From Labilithrix luteola (GTDB taxonomy: Bacteria > Myxococcota_A > Polyangia > Polyangiales > Polyangiaceae), in the NCBI GenBank assembly GCA_026225435.1, contig JAMFST010000322.1:1-16449 (forward strand): a stretch of 16,449 bases of DNA, given 5' to 3'. Below are positions 1 through 6,835 of the stretch, one piece after another. A program made the translations under genes and the position numbers. The notes under the pieces were generated by a model. It saw nothing but the letters and a program-made list of their open reading frames with translations, was not told the origin of the DNA and made no database searches. The stretch's first letter is position 1, and each line of letters starts with the position of its first letter.

Positions 1-128
1 CTGTCGCTCCTCGCTTCTTTCAGCCTCGGCCTCGCGGCCTGCGCCTTGCGATTCGCTCGGGGTTCCTACGACCAAGCACCCCAGAGGACTTCCGCCTCCT
101 GGTTACGGTTCTTGCTGGGCACACAACG
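1..128. other. Unassigned left-edge sequence, no gene recognised
   Basis: No convincing gene is seen here. One plus-strand frame is open from the edge to a stop at 145-147 (48 codons), but its translation is low-complexity and Arg-rich at the end and matches no family I know. On the minus strand positions 1-80 carry several close copies of GCGAG/AGCGA, which looks like an intergenic repeat lying downstream of the porin-like gene. A genome-wide search would be needed to call it a repeat family. Confidence 0.3.
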
Positions 129-129
129 C

Positions 130-161
130 CAACGGCGCCGGAAGTGAATCCGGCGCCGTTG
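130..161. terminator. 12-bp perfect inverted repeat downstream of the porin-like gene
   Basis: The arms 130-141 (CAACGGCGCCGG) and 150-161 (CCGGCGCCGTTG) are perfectly complementary around an 8-nt loop. The hairpin lies 27 bp past the stop codon of the minus-strand porin-like gene, so it probably ends or stabilises that transcript. There is no clear U-tract on the minus strand. On the plus strand a short T-containing run (GTGTCTTT, 163-170) follows. It is therefore a candidate terminator or 3' mRNA stem rather than a classical intrinsic terminator. Confidence 0.5.
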
Positions 162-188
162 CGTGTCTTTGCTGCTGTGCGGTCGGTC

Positions 189-1652
189 TTACAGAACGAA
201 GCGCGCCGTCACGAGCAGCGAGCGGTCGCCCGAGCTCTGCTCCGTTGCCTGGTTGTAGTGAACGATGGAGAAGCGGGCGCCGAGCGCGATGTTGTGCGAG
301 AGCCAGTAGGTCGTACCGACATTCCAGTACTGGTACTTCGCGACGGTCGCCGTCCCCTGCTTGCTCTCGTCTTCCATCACGGAGAAGCCTACGCCGTTAT
401 ACTGGCCGAACTTCTTCTGGTAGTTGAGGTCAAGGCCGCCACCGATGGCCAGGGCCTTGTACTTCTGCGGCGAGATCTTGGTGACATCCGACGGATCCAC
501 CATGTTGTTCTCGCCGGAGGAGACGTTGAAGAACGGCTGGATGACGTTGTTCTTGAGGATATGGGCCGCGACGTTGCCGCGGTAATTGTAGCCGCGCAGG
601 TACTTCGTACTATCGTTCGTGGTGTTGGGATCGACGAGGAAGTACTGCAGCTCGGTGTGCGCCTCGATGCCGAACTGCTTGTGCAGCTGGCGGGCGAACA
701 TGAGCGACGGCGAGAAGACGTACTGGCCGAAGGTGCTCGTGGGATAGCCGTTGATGTCGGTCCGCGTGGACGAGGCCGCCTGGTAGAAGATGCGCGAGTA
801 CGGCGCGTACGCTCCACCGAAGGCCAGCAGTGAGCTGCTCGAGGTGATGTTGCCCGCGTTGGCGGCGAGCCCGACGCGCAGCCCGGGCAGGACCTCCGCC
901 GTGCCACGGATGCCGTTGCCGAGGTTCAACCCGTCGAAGAGCAATGCGTCACGCGTACCCGTGTCTTCGAGGAAGGTGTCGACCACGTGCGACGAGATGT
1001 AGTCGACGCTGGCCTCGTCGAGGACGCGACCGACCTCGATCATCCACCAGTCCTTGGCCATGTGGAGCACCTGCTTGCGCACCTGGAGGGCGGCTTCACC
1101 CTCGTAGACGCTCGACCCCTGCAGGTTGGTCCCGGCATTGGCCATGATCTCGCTCTCGAACGTCGCCCACGGGGCGAGCTGCCCGCGCAGGCCGAAGTCC
1201 GCGAGCATGATCGCGCTGACGCTGTCCGAGTTGTGGTTGGTGCTCTGGTTCAAGACGGTGTCGAGCTTGGCGCCGCCGACGACGGCGGCGAAGGGCTCGA
1301 TGCGCATCTTGAAGGCACCTTCGTTGTGCATCACCGCACCGGGTGCATCGTCGCGCTCGTCCTCGGTGTGCGGCCCCGGCTGAATGTCGACCGGGCCGTC
1401 CTCGTTGGCGCGCTCGCTGATCTCGTGGTGCTCGGGCCGGTAGTCGCCGGCGTGGTTGCCCGTGGCCTCCGGCGGAGGCGGCGGAACCGGCTCCGCCACA
1501 GCGGGCGGCGGAGGCGGGGGCGGTGCAGGCGCAGCCTCCGCCGCGGGGGGCGGAGGCGCGTCCGCCGGCTGGGCGTGAGCGGTGGAAGTCCAGACGAAGG
1601 CCGAAGCGCCGACCGAGAGGACGGTGCTGCCAAGTAACCAGTTCTTTTTCAC
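189..1652 (-). CDS. Outer-membrane porin-like beta-barrel protein, Pro-rich leader
   Basis: This is a 487-residue exported protein, probably an outer-membrane channel. Residues 1-27 form a clear Sec signal peptide with an AHA|QP cleavage site. A Pro/Ala-rich stretch follows to about residue 65, then an acidic linker to about 100. The rest is rich in alternating hydrophobic/polar, Tyr- and Asn-containing segments typical of beta-strands, ending in a short hydrophobic strand (LLVTARFVL). The stretch around WMIEVGRVLDEASVDY resembles phosphate-selective porin-like proteins, but I cannot assign a substrate. The start is GTG at 1652, with a GAGAG ribosome site about 8 nt upstream. It lies 54 bp downstream of the hydrolase lipoprotein gene on the same strand, so the two are probably co-transcribed. 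An uncharacterised myxobacterial barrel family is an equally good label. Confidence 0.75.
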   Translation of the reverse strand: MKKNWLLGSTVLSVGASAFVWTSTAHAQPADAPPPPAAEAAPAPPPPPPPAVAEPVPPPPPEATGNHAGDYRPEHHEISERANEDGPVDIQPGPHTEDERDDAPGAVMHNEGAFKMRIEPFAAVVGGAKLDTVLNQSTNHNSDSVSAIMLADFGLRGQLAPWATFESEIMANAGTNLQGSSVYEGEAALQVRKQVLHMAKDWWMIEVGRVLDEASVDYISSHVVDTFLEDTGTRDALLFDGLNLGNGIRGTAEVLPGLRVGLAANAGNITSSSSLLAFGGAYAPYSRIFYQAASSTRTDINGYPTSTFGQYVFSPSLMFARQLHKQFGIEAHTELQYFLVDPNTTNDSTKYLRGYNYRGNVAAHILKNNVIQPFFNVSSGENNMVDPSDVTKISPQKYKALAIGGGLDLNYQKKFGQYNGVGFSVMEDESKQGTATVAKYQYWNVGTTYWLSHNIALGARFSIVHYNQATEQSSGDRSLLVTARFVL

Positions 1653-1706
1653 GTGTCGTTCTCTCGATCGGGATCGCTTGTCGGAATCGCTAGGCGAGCG
1701 TCGGGC

Positions 1707-3083
1707 TCAGTTCTTCTCGAGGACCTTGACGGCCTGGGTCACGCCGTCCTGGCCTCGGATCGAGCCGAAGTGGTGGTAGAGGCCGCCGTGTGTACCGTCC
1801 GTGCTCTTGTTGCTGACGAAGTAGTCAGTCGGATCGATGTCCGTCGTCGTCAGGTTGGTCGCCCCGTTCAGGTGAGAGCTAGCCTCGTCGACGAACTCGT
1901 CCTGCAGCGGCCCGTCCGTCGGATCGGCAAAGACCTCGGTGGTGTACGTGACGGTGTGGCTGCCACAGACGCCCGCCTGACCGTAGGCGGTGGTGCCGTC
2001 GGAACAGGGCGTGTCCCACGACGTGATGTCCGCGGCGCCGTTGCCGCCCGGGCCGTTGAGCGGCGTCTCGAACGGCGACTCGACGTAACCCGTGCGGTCG
2101 CCCAGCTGGCAAGCCGCGAGGCCGGCCATCGTGTTGTTGCTCGGGACGAAGCTCGAGTTGCAGTAAAGCTCGAACGTCGACACGCCGTGGTTCGCCCCGG
2201 AGGCGAAGTACAGCTGATTCATGTGCTGGTACACGCCGGTGCTGTTCGCGTTCCCGTTCGCATCCGGGAAGATCGCGCCCGCCCGATGCAGGCGGCGAAG
2301 CGCGTCACGAATGATGGTCGGGCCCAGGGAGAAGCCCAGGACGTTGATCTTGCGCGACGGGTAGTCGTTGACGAGCGCCGTGATGAGGCTCTGGACGATG
2401 GGAACGGCCCAGCCGTGATCGTAGTTGAGCGACGGGTTGTCGCCGTTCGTGTTGTCGTTCACCAGGTCGTAGCGGACGTCGGACATGTAGACGTGGTAGC
2501 CGTCGGCCTTCAGCTGGTCGGCGATCATGTCGTAGTTGACCGCGGTGCACGCGGTGGTGAGGTACAGCGGGCTCACCGTGCACTGCTGGTAGTCGTGCGG
2601 CGTGGACGAGTTGCCGTGGACGAGGAGGATGATCGGCTTCGACGCGTCGTCGGTACCGAACTCCTGAGCAGCGCACGTGTAGCCGGGGATGGAGGCCGCG
2701 GTGTACGGGAGGGGACCGAAGGGCCCCGCGGCCGTCGAGCAACCGGGGTGCGTCGCGAGGTCGCGGTAGGTCACGTACTTCGGATCCGCGTCGGCGTTGG
2801 CCGTCTGCTGGACGTTCACGCCGCCGAGCATGCCGGGACCGTAGCCGGTCGCGGCGTCGCCCGTCGAGCCGTCGGGCAGCGGGCCGCTGTCGGCGACGGG
2901 GGCGGCGTCCTGGTTGCCGGTGACGCTGGCATCCTGGTTACCCGTGGTGCTGGCGTCCTGACCGGAGGTCGTGCCGCCGTCGCCGCTGGTGGCGCCGTCG
3001 TCGTCATCCGACAGACAGCCGACGGCGGTGAAGGCGAACGACGAGGCGAGCGCGAGAAGCGAGAGCTGTACGGAACGACGCAT
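1707..3083 (-). CDS. Secreted alpha/beta-hydrolase lipoprotein (lipase_2 / PhaZ7-like)
   Basis: This is a 458-residue probable extracellular esterase, lipase or polyester depolymerase. The signal peptide ends in a lipobox-like AVGC with Cys23, followed by an acidic, repetitive linker (about 24-80). The hydrolase domain has the oxyanion-type LVHGN motif (155-158) and the nucleophile elbow GFSLG with Ser252. A second conserved-looking NHG lies at 298-300. Candidate acid residues are Asp387 or Asp390 (FADPTDG), and the candidate His is 432 (DGTHGG). The layout, with a strand-helix pair before GFSLG and a late Asp/His, resembles B. subtilis LipA-type lipase_2 proteins and the PhaZ7 PHB depolymerase. 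The many Cys residues suggest disulfides and an extracytoplasmic location. The ATG at 3083 is chosen over upstream starts because of AAGGAG 7 nt before it and the signal peptide. It is the first gene of a probable pair with the porin-like gene. The substrate is not shown by sequence. Confidence 0.8.
   Translation of the reverse strand: MRRSVQLSLLALASSFAFTAVGCLSDDDDGATSGDGGTTSGQDASTTGNQDASVTGNQDAAPVADSGPLPDGSTGDAATGYGPGMLGGVNVQQTANADADPKYVTYRDLATHPGCSTAAGPFGPLPYTAASIPGYTCAAQEFGTDDASKPIILLVHGNSSTPHDYQQCTVSPLYLTTACTAVNYDMIADQLKADGYHVYMSDVRYDLVNDNTNGDNPSLNYDHGWAVPIVQSLITALVNDYPSRKINVLGFSLGPTIIRDALRRLHRAGAIFPDANGNANSTGVYQHMNQLYFASGANHGVSTFELYCNSSFVPSNNTMAGLAACQLGDRTGYVESPFETPLNGPGGNGAADITSWDTPCSDGTTAYGQAGVCGSHTVTYTTEVFADPTDGPLQDEFVDEASSHLNGATNLTTTDIDPTDYFVSNKSTDGTHGGLYHHFGSIRGQDGVTQAVKVLEKN
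2910..2957 (-). repeat. Two-unit 24-nt tandem repeat in the lipoprotein linker
   Basis: Residues 43-58 of the hydrolase lipoprotein read as two near-identical 8-residue units (DASTTGNQ, DASVTGNQ), followed by the beginning of a third (DA). The repeat lies in the disordered spacer between the lipid anchor and the catalytic domain, where copy number is likely free to vary. The function as a flexible tether is inferred. Confidence 0.75.
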
Positions 3084-3090
3084 TGGGAGA

Positions 3091-3096
3091 CTCCTT
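3091..3096 (-). promoter_or_regulatory. Strong ribosome binding site of the hydrolase lipoprotein
   Basis: The minus strand reads AAGGAG, then 7 nt, then ATG at 3083. This fixes the start directly before the signal peptide and rules out the longer open frame reaching up to 3473, which would overlap the permease gene. Confidence 0.85.
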
Positions 3097-3165
3097 GAGG
3101 AAAAGCGAGGACGACGGGACTGCGAGCTTTGGCGTGGAGAGAGCGGTGACGGTGTTTCGGGAGCT

Positions 3166-4455
3166 TCAGGCCTCGACGAGCGGCGCTTCAGCCGACACGT
3201 CACTCCCCTTGGCCGCGTCGAACAGACCGCGCGGGCGGAGGACGAGGGCGAGGCCGAGCACGACGTGGAACCCACCCGTCGCCAGCAGGATCGCCTTGGC
3301 GTAGGTGAAGCCGTAGCTGTCGTGCAGCGTCGAGGTGAGCGGCGGGGCGAAGGCCGCGAAGCAGGCGCCCACGTGGTAGACGAAGCCGATCGACCGGGCG
3401 CGGACGTGCGCCGGGAACATCGACGTGAGGAGCAACGGGGTGACGCCGCAGAAGCCGGCGCCGAAGACTCCACCGAGGAAGGCGCCCGCGGTGAGGCCGC
3501 CGGGCACCCAACCGACGTACAAAGGCAGCGTCGGCAGGACGAGGACCGAGCAGAGGAGGATGGCGCCGACGGGGCTCCAGCGCGCGGCGAGGTAGCCGCA
3601 GCCGAGCGACCCCACCATCATGCCGACGTTGTACCAGCTGATGAGCGGGCCCCACTCGGCCGGCGTGAGGTGCAGCTCGGTCTTGAGGAACGTCGGGTAC
3701 AGGGAGCTGATCGCGTAGTACGCGGCGAAGGCGAGCGCGGTGTAGAAGCACGCCCAGCCGACGGTGGCGCCCAGGTTGCGAGCGCCGGGGGCCTCGGCTT
3801 CCGCCTTGGCCGCCGCCTTGTCCTCGGCCTTCTGCGCCTCGGTGGGGAGGCTCTCGGGGACGAAGATGCGGATGGGAAGAACGAGCACCGCCGGGATGGC
3901 GGCGACGATGAAGAGCGAGCGCCAGCCGAAGCCGTGCTGGAGCATCGCCGAGCCGATGAGCGAGGCGAGCAGGTAGCCGATCGCCCAGCTGCCCTGGAGC
4001 ATGCCGGAGGCGATTCCGCGGCTGCGCTTCGGCCAGTTCTCCATCGCGAGCGTGGTGCCGGAGGCCCACTCGGCGCCCATGCCGAGACCGAAGAGCGTGC
4101 GCAGGGCGAAGACGACGGCGAAGCTCGGCGCGAACGCGATGGCGCCGTCGCAGGCGGCGAACCAGAGCACCGAGATCATGAGCGGCGTCTTGCGCCCCCA
4201 CTTGTCCGCTGCCCAGCCGGCCGCGACGCCGCCGACGAGGCGGAGCATCAAGGTGAGGGTGATGGTCCAGGCGGTGGCGGTGACCGTGACGTGGAACTCG
4301 CCGGCGATCTGCGGCATCACCAGGAGGAAGATGGTGAAGTCGAAGGCGTCGAGGACCCAGCCGAACCAGGCGGCGAGGAACGAGATCCACTGGCCGCCGG
4401 TCGGCTCGCGCCACCACGGAAGCTGGGTACGGTCGATGGTCGCGACGCTGCTCAT
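3166..4455 (-). CDS. MFS transporter, SHS (NanT/Jen1-like) carboxylate:H+ symporter family
   Basis: This is a 429-residue inner-membrane transporter with about 12 hydrophobic segments and a central Ala/Lys/Glu-rich cytoplasmic loop near 195-215. Motif A between TM2 and TM3 is intact as GWAADKWGRK (80-89). TM1 carries LDAFDF (35-40), and the start WWREPTGGQWISFLAAWFGW resembles the N-terminus of sialate:H+ symporter family members such as NanT, a family that also includes lactate/monocarboxylate permeases (Jen1). A small carboxylate is thus the likely cargo, and proton symport is inferred from the family. The ATG at 4455 overlaps the ligase stop codon (ATGA, 4452-4455) and has its own AAGGAGG inside the ligase gene, so the pair is translationally coupled. 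The coupling suggests the imported acid is the ligase substrate. AAHS-type aromatic acid permeases are a weaker alternative. Confidence 0.88.
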   Translation of the reverse strand: MSSVATIDRTQLPWWREPTGGQWISFLAAWFGWVLDAFDFTIFLLVMPQIAGEFHVTVTATAWTITLTLMLRLVGGVAAGWAADKWGRKTPLMISVLWFAACDGAIAFAPSFAVVFALRTLFGLGMGAEWASGTTLAMENWPKRSRGIASGMLQGSWAIGYLLASLIGSAMLQHGFGWRSLFIVAAIPAVLVLPIRIFVPESLPTEAQKAEDKAAAKAEAEAPGARNLGATVGWACFYTALAFAAYYAISSLYPTFLKTELHLTPAEWGPLISWYNVGMMVGSLGCGYLAARWSPVGAILLCSVLVLPTLPLYVGWVPGGLTAGAFLGGVFGAGFCGVTPLLLTSMFPAHVRARSIGFVYHVGACFAAFAPPLTSTLHDSYGFTYAKAILLATGGFHVVLGLALVLRPRGLFDAAKGSDVSAEAPLVEA

Positions 4456-5987
4456 GAGCAGGCCTCCTTGGTGAAGCGCCGAAGAAGCTCGCGCTTGAGG
4501 ATCTTGCCGGCGGGCGTGAGGGGGAGCTCCTGCACCACCTGGAACTGCTTGGGCACCTTGTACCCGGCGAGGCGCTCCTTGCAGAAGGCGCGCAGCTCGT
4601 CGGCGGTGGCGCTGTCGCCGGCGCCGTCCTTCCAGATGATGAAGGCGCAGCCGACCTCGCCCCAGCGCTCGTCGGGGACGCCGATGACGGCGCAGGAGCG
4701 GACCGCCGGGTGGGCGTAGAGCGCCTCCTCGACCTCCAGCGGGTAGACGTTCTCGCCGCCGGAGATGAACATCTCCTTGAGGCGGCCGACGATGTACAGA
4801 TTTCCGTCCTGCTCGCGGGCGAGGTCGCCGGTGTGGAACCAGCCTTCGTCGTCGACGACGCGCTCGTCCATGCCGAAGTAGCCGCTGAAGAGCCCCTGGC
4901 CGCGGAAACACAGCTCGCCGGTGTCGCCGCTCTTCACCGGGCGGCTGTCCGGGCCGACGACGCGGGCGTCGACGAAGTAGTTGGGGCGGCCGACGGCGCC
5001 GGGGTGGGCGAAGCCTTCCTCGGCCGTGAGCATGAGCGCGTTGGGGCCGAACTCGGTCATGCCGAAGCCCTGAGCGATGGGGACGGAGCGGGCCTGGAAG
5101 GTGGCCAGCAGCGAGACCGGCAGCGGCGCGCCGCCGGAGATGAGCATGCGCACGGTGGAGAAGTCGGTGGTGGCGAAGGCCGCGTTCTCCGAGAGCTCGC
5201 GCAGCTGCGTCGGCACCGCGAACGAGACGGTGACCTTCTCGCGCACGATGAGGCGGAGCATCTCGCCGGCGTCCCAGCGGCGGAGGATGATGACGCGGCC
5301 GCCGGTGGCGAGCACCGGGAGCGCGTGCACGAACAGGCCGCCGGTGTGGAACATCGGGGTGTGCACGATGGTGACGTCGTCGTGGCGCAGGTGGTGGATG
5401 ACCGTCGTCTGCACGTTGCAGGCGACCATCCGGTGCGAGAGCTTCACCGCCTTGGGCAGGCCGGTGGTGCCGCCGGTGAAGAGCAGCACGAAGGTGTCCT
5501 CCGCCGAGGTGCCCTCCTCGCGGATGCGCGCGCTATCGGCGGTGACGATGCGCTCGTAGGTGGCGGAGCTCTCGCTGGCGGAGCCCAGGTCCACGAAGGG
5601 GATGGTGCGCTCGCCGGTGAGGCCGGCCGCTTCGAGCGCGCCGATGGCCACGTCGGCCAGCTCGCGCGAGACGAAGAGCGCGCGCGGAGTGGTGAGGCGC
5701 ACGAGCCCGTCGAGCTCGTGGGCGGTGAGACGCCAGTTGTAGGGGACGAAGATGGCGCCGAGCTTTCCGCAAGCGAAGAGGAGGTCCATCACCTCGACGC
5801 CGTTGTGGGCGATGGCGCCCACGCGATCGCCGTGGCCGATGCCGAGGCCACGCAGGTGCGAGGCGAGCGCGTCGGAGCGGCGATCGAGATCGGCGTAGGT
5901 GAACCGGGTGCCGCGCGCCTCGTCGACGAGGGCGATGCGACCCGGCCAGTACATCGCGCCACGCGCGCCCCAGTCACCGATGTGCAT
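4452..5987 (-). CDS. AMP-dependent acyl-CoA synthetase/ligase
   Basis: This is a 511-residue cytoplasmic ANL-superfamily enzyme that activates a carboxylic acid to its CoA thioester via an acyl-adenylate. Visible motifs are the phosphate-binding TGGTTGLPK (171-179), the adenine-binding GFGMTEFG (307-314), the hinge region FHTGDLAREQDGNLYIVGR (384-402), the A8-type KEMFISGGENVYPLEVE (404-420) and the C-terminal catalytic Lys495 in LTPAGKILKREL. The length is normal for fatty/short-chain acyl-CoA ligases. The overall pattern is closest to the long/medium-chain and OSB-CoA ligase-like group, and the acid cannot be named. The start ATG 5987 lies inside the end of the TetR gene (14-bp overlap), and its stop overlaps the permease start. 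This makes it the middle gene of a regulator-ligase-permease operon. The upstream extension of this frame overlaps the TetR gene and is not coding. Confidence 0.92.
   Translation of the reverse strand: MHIGDWGARGAMYWPGRIALVDEARGTRFTYADLDRRSDALASHLRGLGIGHGDRVGAIAHNGVEVMDLLFACGKLGAIFVPYNWRLTAHELDGLVRLTTPRALFVSRELADVAIGALEAAGLTGERTIPFVDLGSASESSATYERIVTADSARIREEGTSAEDTFVLLFTGGTTGLPKAVKLSHRMVACNVQTTVIHHLRHDDVTIVHTPMFHTGGLFVHALPVLATGGRVIILRRWDAGEMLRLIVREKVTVSFAVPTQLRELSENAAFATTDFSTVRMLISGGAPLPVSLLATFQARSVPIAQGFGMTEFGPNALMLTAEEGFAHPGAVGRPNYFVDARVVGPDSRPVKSGDTGELCFRGQGLFSGYFGMDERVVDDEGWFHTGDLAREQDGNLYIVGRLKEMFISGGENVYPLEVEEALYAHPAVRSCAVIGVPDERWGEVGCAFIIWKDGAGDSATADELRAFCKERLAGYKVPKQFQVVQELPLTPAGKILKRELLRRFTKEACS
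4463..4469 (-). promoter_or_regulatory. Shine-Dalgarno of the MFS permease inside the ligase gene
   Basis: The minus strand reads AAGGAGG seven nucleotides before the permease ATG at 4455. It lies within the last codons of the acyl-CoA ligase and selects this ATG over the much longer upstream open frame. Confidence 0.85.
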
Positions 5988-6660
5988 GGAGGCTCGCTTT
6001 CGTGATGCGCTTGGTGGTTCGCTTCGCGGCCGTGGCGAGCTTGGGCTTCGCCGGCGGGACCGACAGACCGCCGGTGAGGAAGTCCATCGCTCCGTCGACG
6101 ACGTGATCGAGATCGCCGGTCTCCCAGAGCACCCAGCGCATGCCGAGGAAGTCGGCCATGCCCATGAGCGAGTAGGCGGCGATCTCCGGATCGAGCACGC
6201 GCAGCTCGCCCTCGTCCATCGCCTTGGCGAGGCCGGTCGAGTAGGCTGCGGCGAGCTTGCGGTAGTAACGGTGGAAGGCCGGGGGATCGACGAACTCCGC
6301 CTGGCGGACGATGCGATAGAGCTGCCGGTGGCGGGCGGCGAAATCGAAGAAGGCGCGCAGGCCAGCGCGCTCGACGTCGAGGCGATCGTCGATGCCCTCG
6401 ACGGCGGTGGCCAGTTCGCTGCGCAGGCGCGAGCCCAGGCTGTCCACCAGCTCGACGTAGGCGGCCTTCTTGTCGGGAAAGTACGTGTAGAAGCTGCCGA
6501 GAGCACTCCCGGCGCGGCGGCAGATCTCCGCGATCGACGCCCCCTCGAACCCCTTCTGTCCGAAGACGTATTCGGCCGCGCGGAGCAACCGCAGGCGGGA
6601 GCGCTGCCCCCGGGCGGTGACCGGCGCGAGGCGGCCGACAGAAGGTGAATGCTGATTCAT
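5974..6660 (-). CDS. TetR/AcrR-family transcriptional regulator
   Basis: This is a 228-residue one-component repressor. The N-terminal DNA-binding domain spans about residues 20-68: RLLRAAEYVFGQKGFEGASI, then the helix-turn-helix AEICRRAGSALGSFYTYFPDK, which is the standard TetR signature with the GSFYTYF recognition helix. The remaining helical half would bind a ligand and dimerise. Given its neighbours the effector is plausibly an acyl-CoA or the free acid (inference). The last about 25 residues are Lys/Thr/Ala-rich. The ATG at 6660 has AAAGGTGA about 5 nt upstream. The gene overlaps the ligase by 14 bp, so it is transcribed with its presumed targets. Two palindromes in its upstream gap suggest autoregulation. 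Confidence 0.93.
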   Translation of the reverse strand: MNQHSPSVGRLAPVTARGQRSRLRLLRAAEYVFGQKGFEGASIAEICRRAGSALGSFYTYFPDKKAAYVELVDSLGSRLRSELATAVEGIDDRLDVERAGLRAFFDFAARHRQLYRIVRQAEFVDPPAFHRYYRKLAAAYSTGLAKAMDEGELRVLDPEIAAYSLMGMADFLGMRWVLWETGDLDHVVDGAMDFLTGGLSVPPAKPKLATAAKRTTKRITKASLHAHR

Positions 6661-6672
6661 GTTTCACCTTTC

Positions 6673-6700
6673 CGTAGAGGCTCGGCAGAGCCGCTGTCAA
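6673..6700 (-). promoter_or_regulatory. Weak second promoter candidate next to the TetR start
   Basis: The minus strand carries a perfect TTGACA (6695-6700), then 16 nt, then TCTACG (6673-6678), which keeps only three of six -10 bases. Transcription from it would begin only a few bases before the TetR ATG and would cut into the ribosome site, so it is less likely than the upstream pair. Confidence 0.25.
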
Positions 6701-6709
6701 CGCAACGGC

Positions 6710-6724
6710 GCGACCGTCGGTCGC
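6710..6724. promoter_or_regulatory. Palindrome GCGACCG-T-CGGTCGC, candidate TetR operator at +1
   Basis: There are two perfect 7-bp arms around a central T. On the minus strand it follows directly after the CATAAA -10 candidate, so it would cover the transcription start of the TetR-ligase-permease operon. The size and the GACCG/CGGTC half-sites are of the kind bound by TetR dimers. Binding is inferred. Confidence 0.5.
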
Positions 6725-6752
6725 TTTATGCGCCGCGTCAGAGAATGGACAA
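6725..6752 (-). promoter_or_regulatory. Candidate promoter of the tetR-ligase-permease operon
   Basis: The minus strand reads TTGTCC (6747-6752), a 16-nt spacer, and CATAAA (6725-6730). Each hexamer matches four of six sigma-70 consensus bases. The -35 box touches the 20-bp palindrome and the -10 box abuts the 15-bp palindrome, a layout expected for a repressed promoter. The leader would be about 60 nt. Confidence 0.45.
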
Positions 6753-6770
6753 ATGGCCGCGCGGCCATTT
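6751..6770. promoter_or_regulatory. 20-bp perfect palindrome, candidate operator
   Basis: AAATGGCCGCGCGGCCATTT is a perfect 20-bp inverted repeat without a spacer. It lies in the 175-bp gap between bdhA and the TetR gene and overlaps the edge of the -35 candidate. With no loop bases it is a better protein-binding site than a terminator hairpin, although it could also end the bdhA transcript. It has AT-rich ends in an otherwise GC-rich region. Confidence 0.55.
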
Positions 6771-6835
6771 CGTTTGGAAAAGCCGGGTGCAGCGATCGCG
6801 ACGCGAACCGCTAGCCGCGGCGCGTAGTCAGCGTG

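Noticed and set aside
1..147. 48-codon plus-strand frame entering from the left edge as a gene 3' end
   Set aside because: There is no family similarity, an Arg-rich end, and its stop lies inside the inverted-repeat loop; not enough support for a CDS.
3084..3473. Upstream extension of the hydrolase frame to a 588-residue protein
   Set aside because: It would overlap the permease gene and bury the signal peptide and the AAGGAG site at 3091-3096.
1653..4719. Two plus-strand frames of 481 and 582 codons
   Set aside because: They are shadows opposite the hydrolase lipoprotein and MFS permease; the translations are Arg/Val/Glu/Gly-rich and have no recognisable motif.
6751..6770. The 20-bp palindrome as an intrinsic terminator for bdhA
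   Set aside because: It has no loop bases and no following U-tract on the minus strand, and its place at a promoter fits an operator better.
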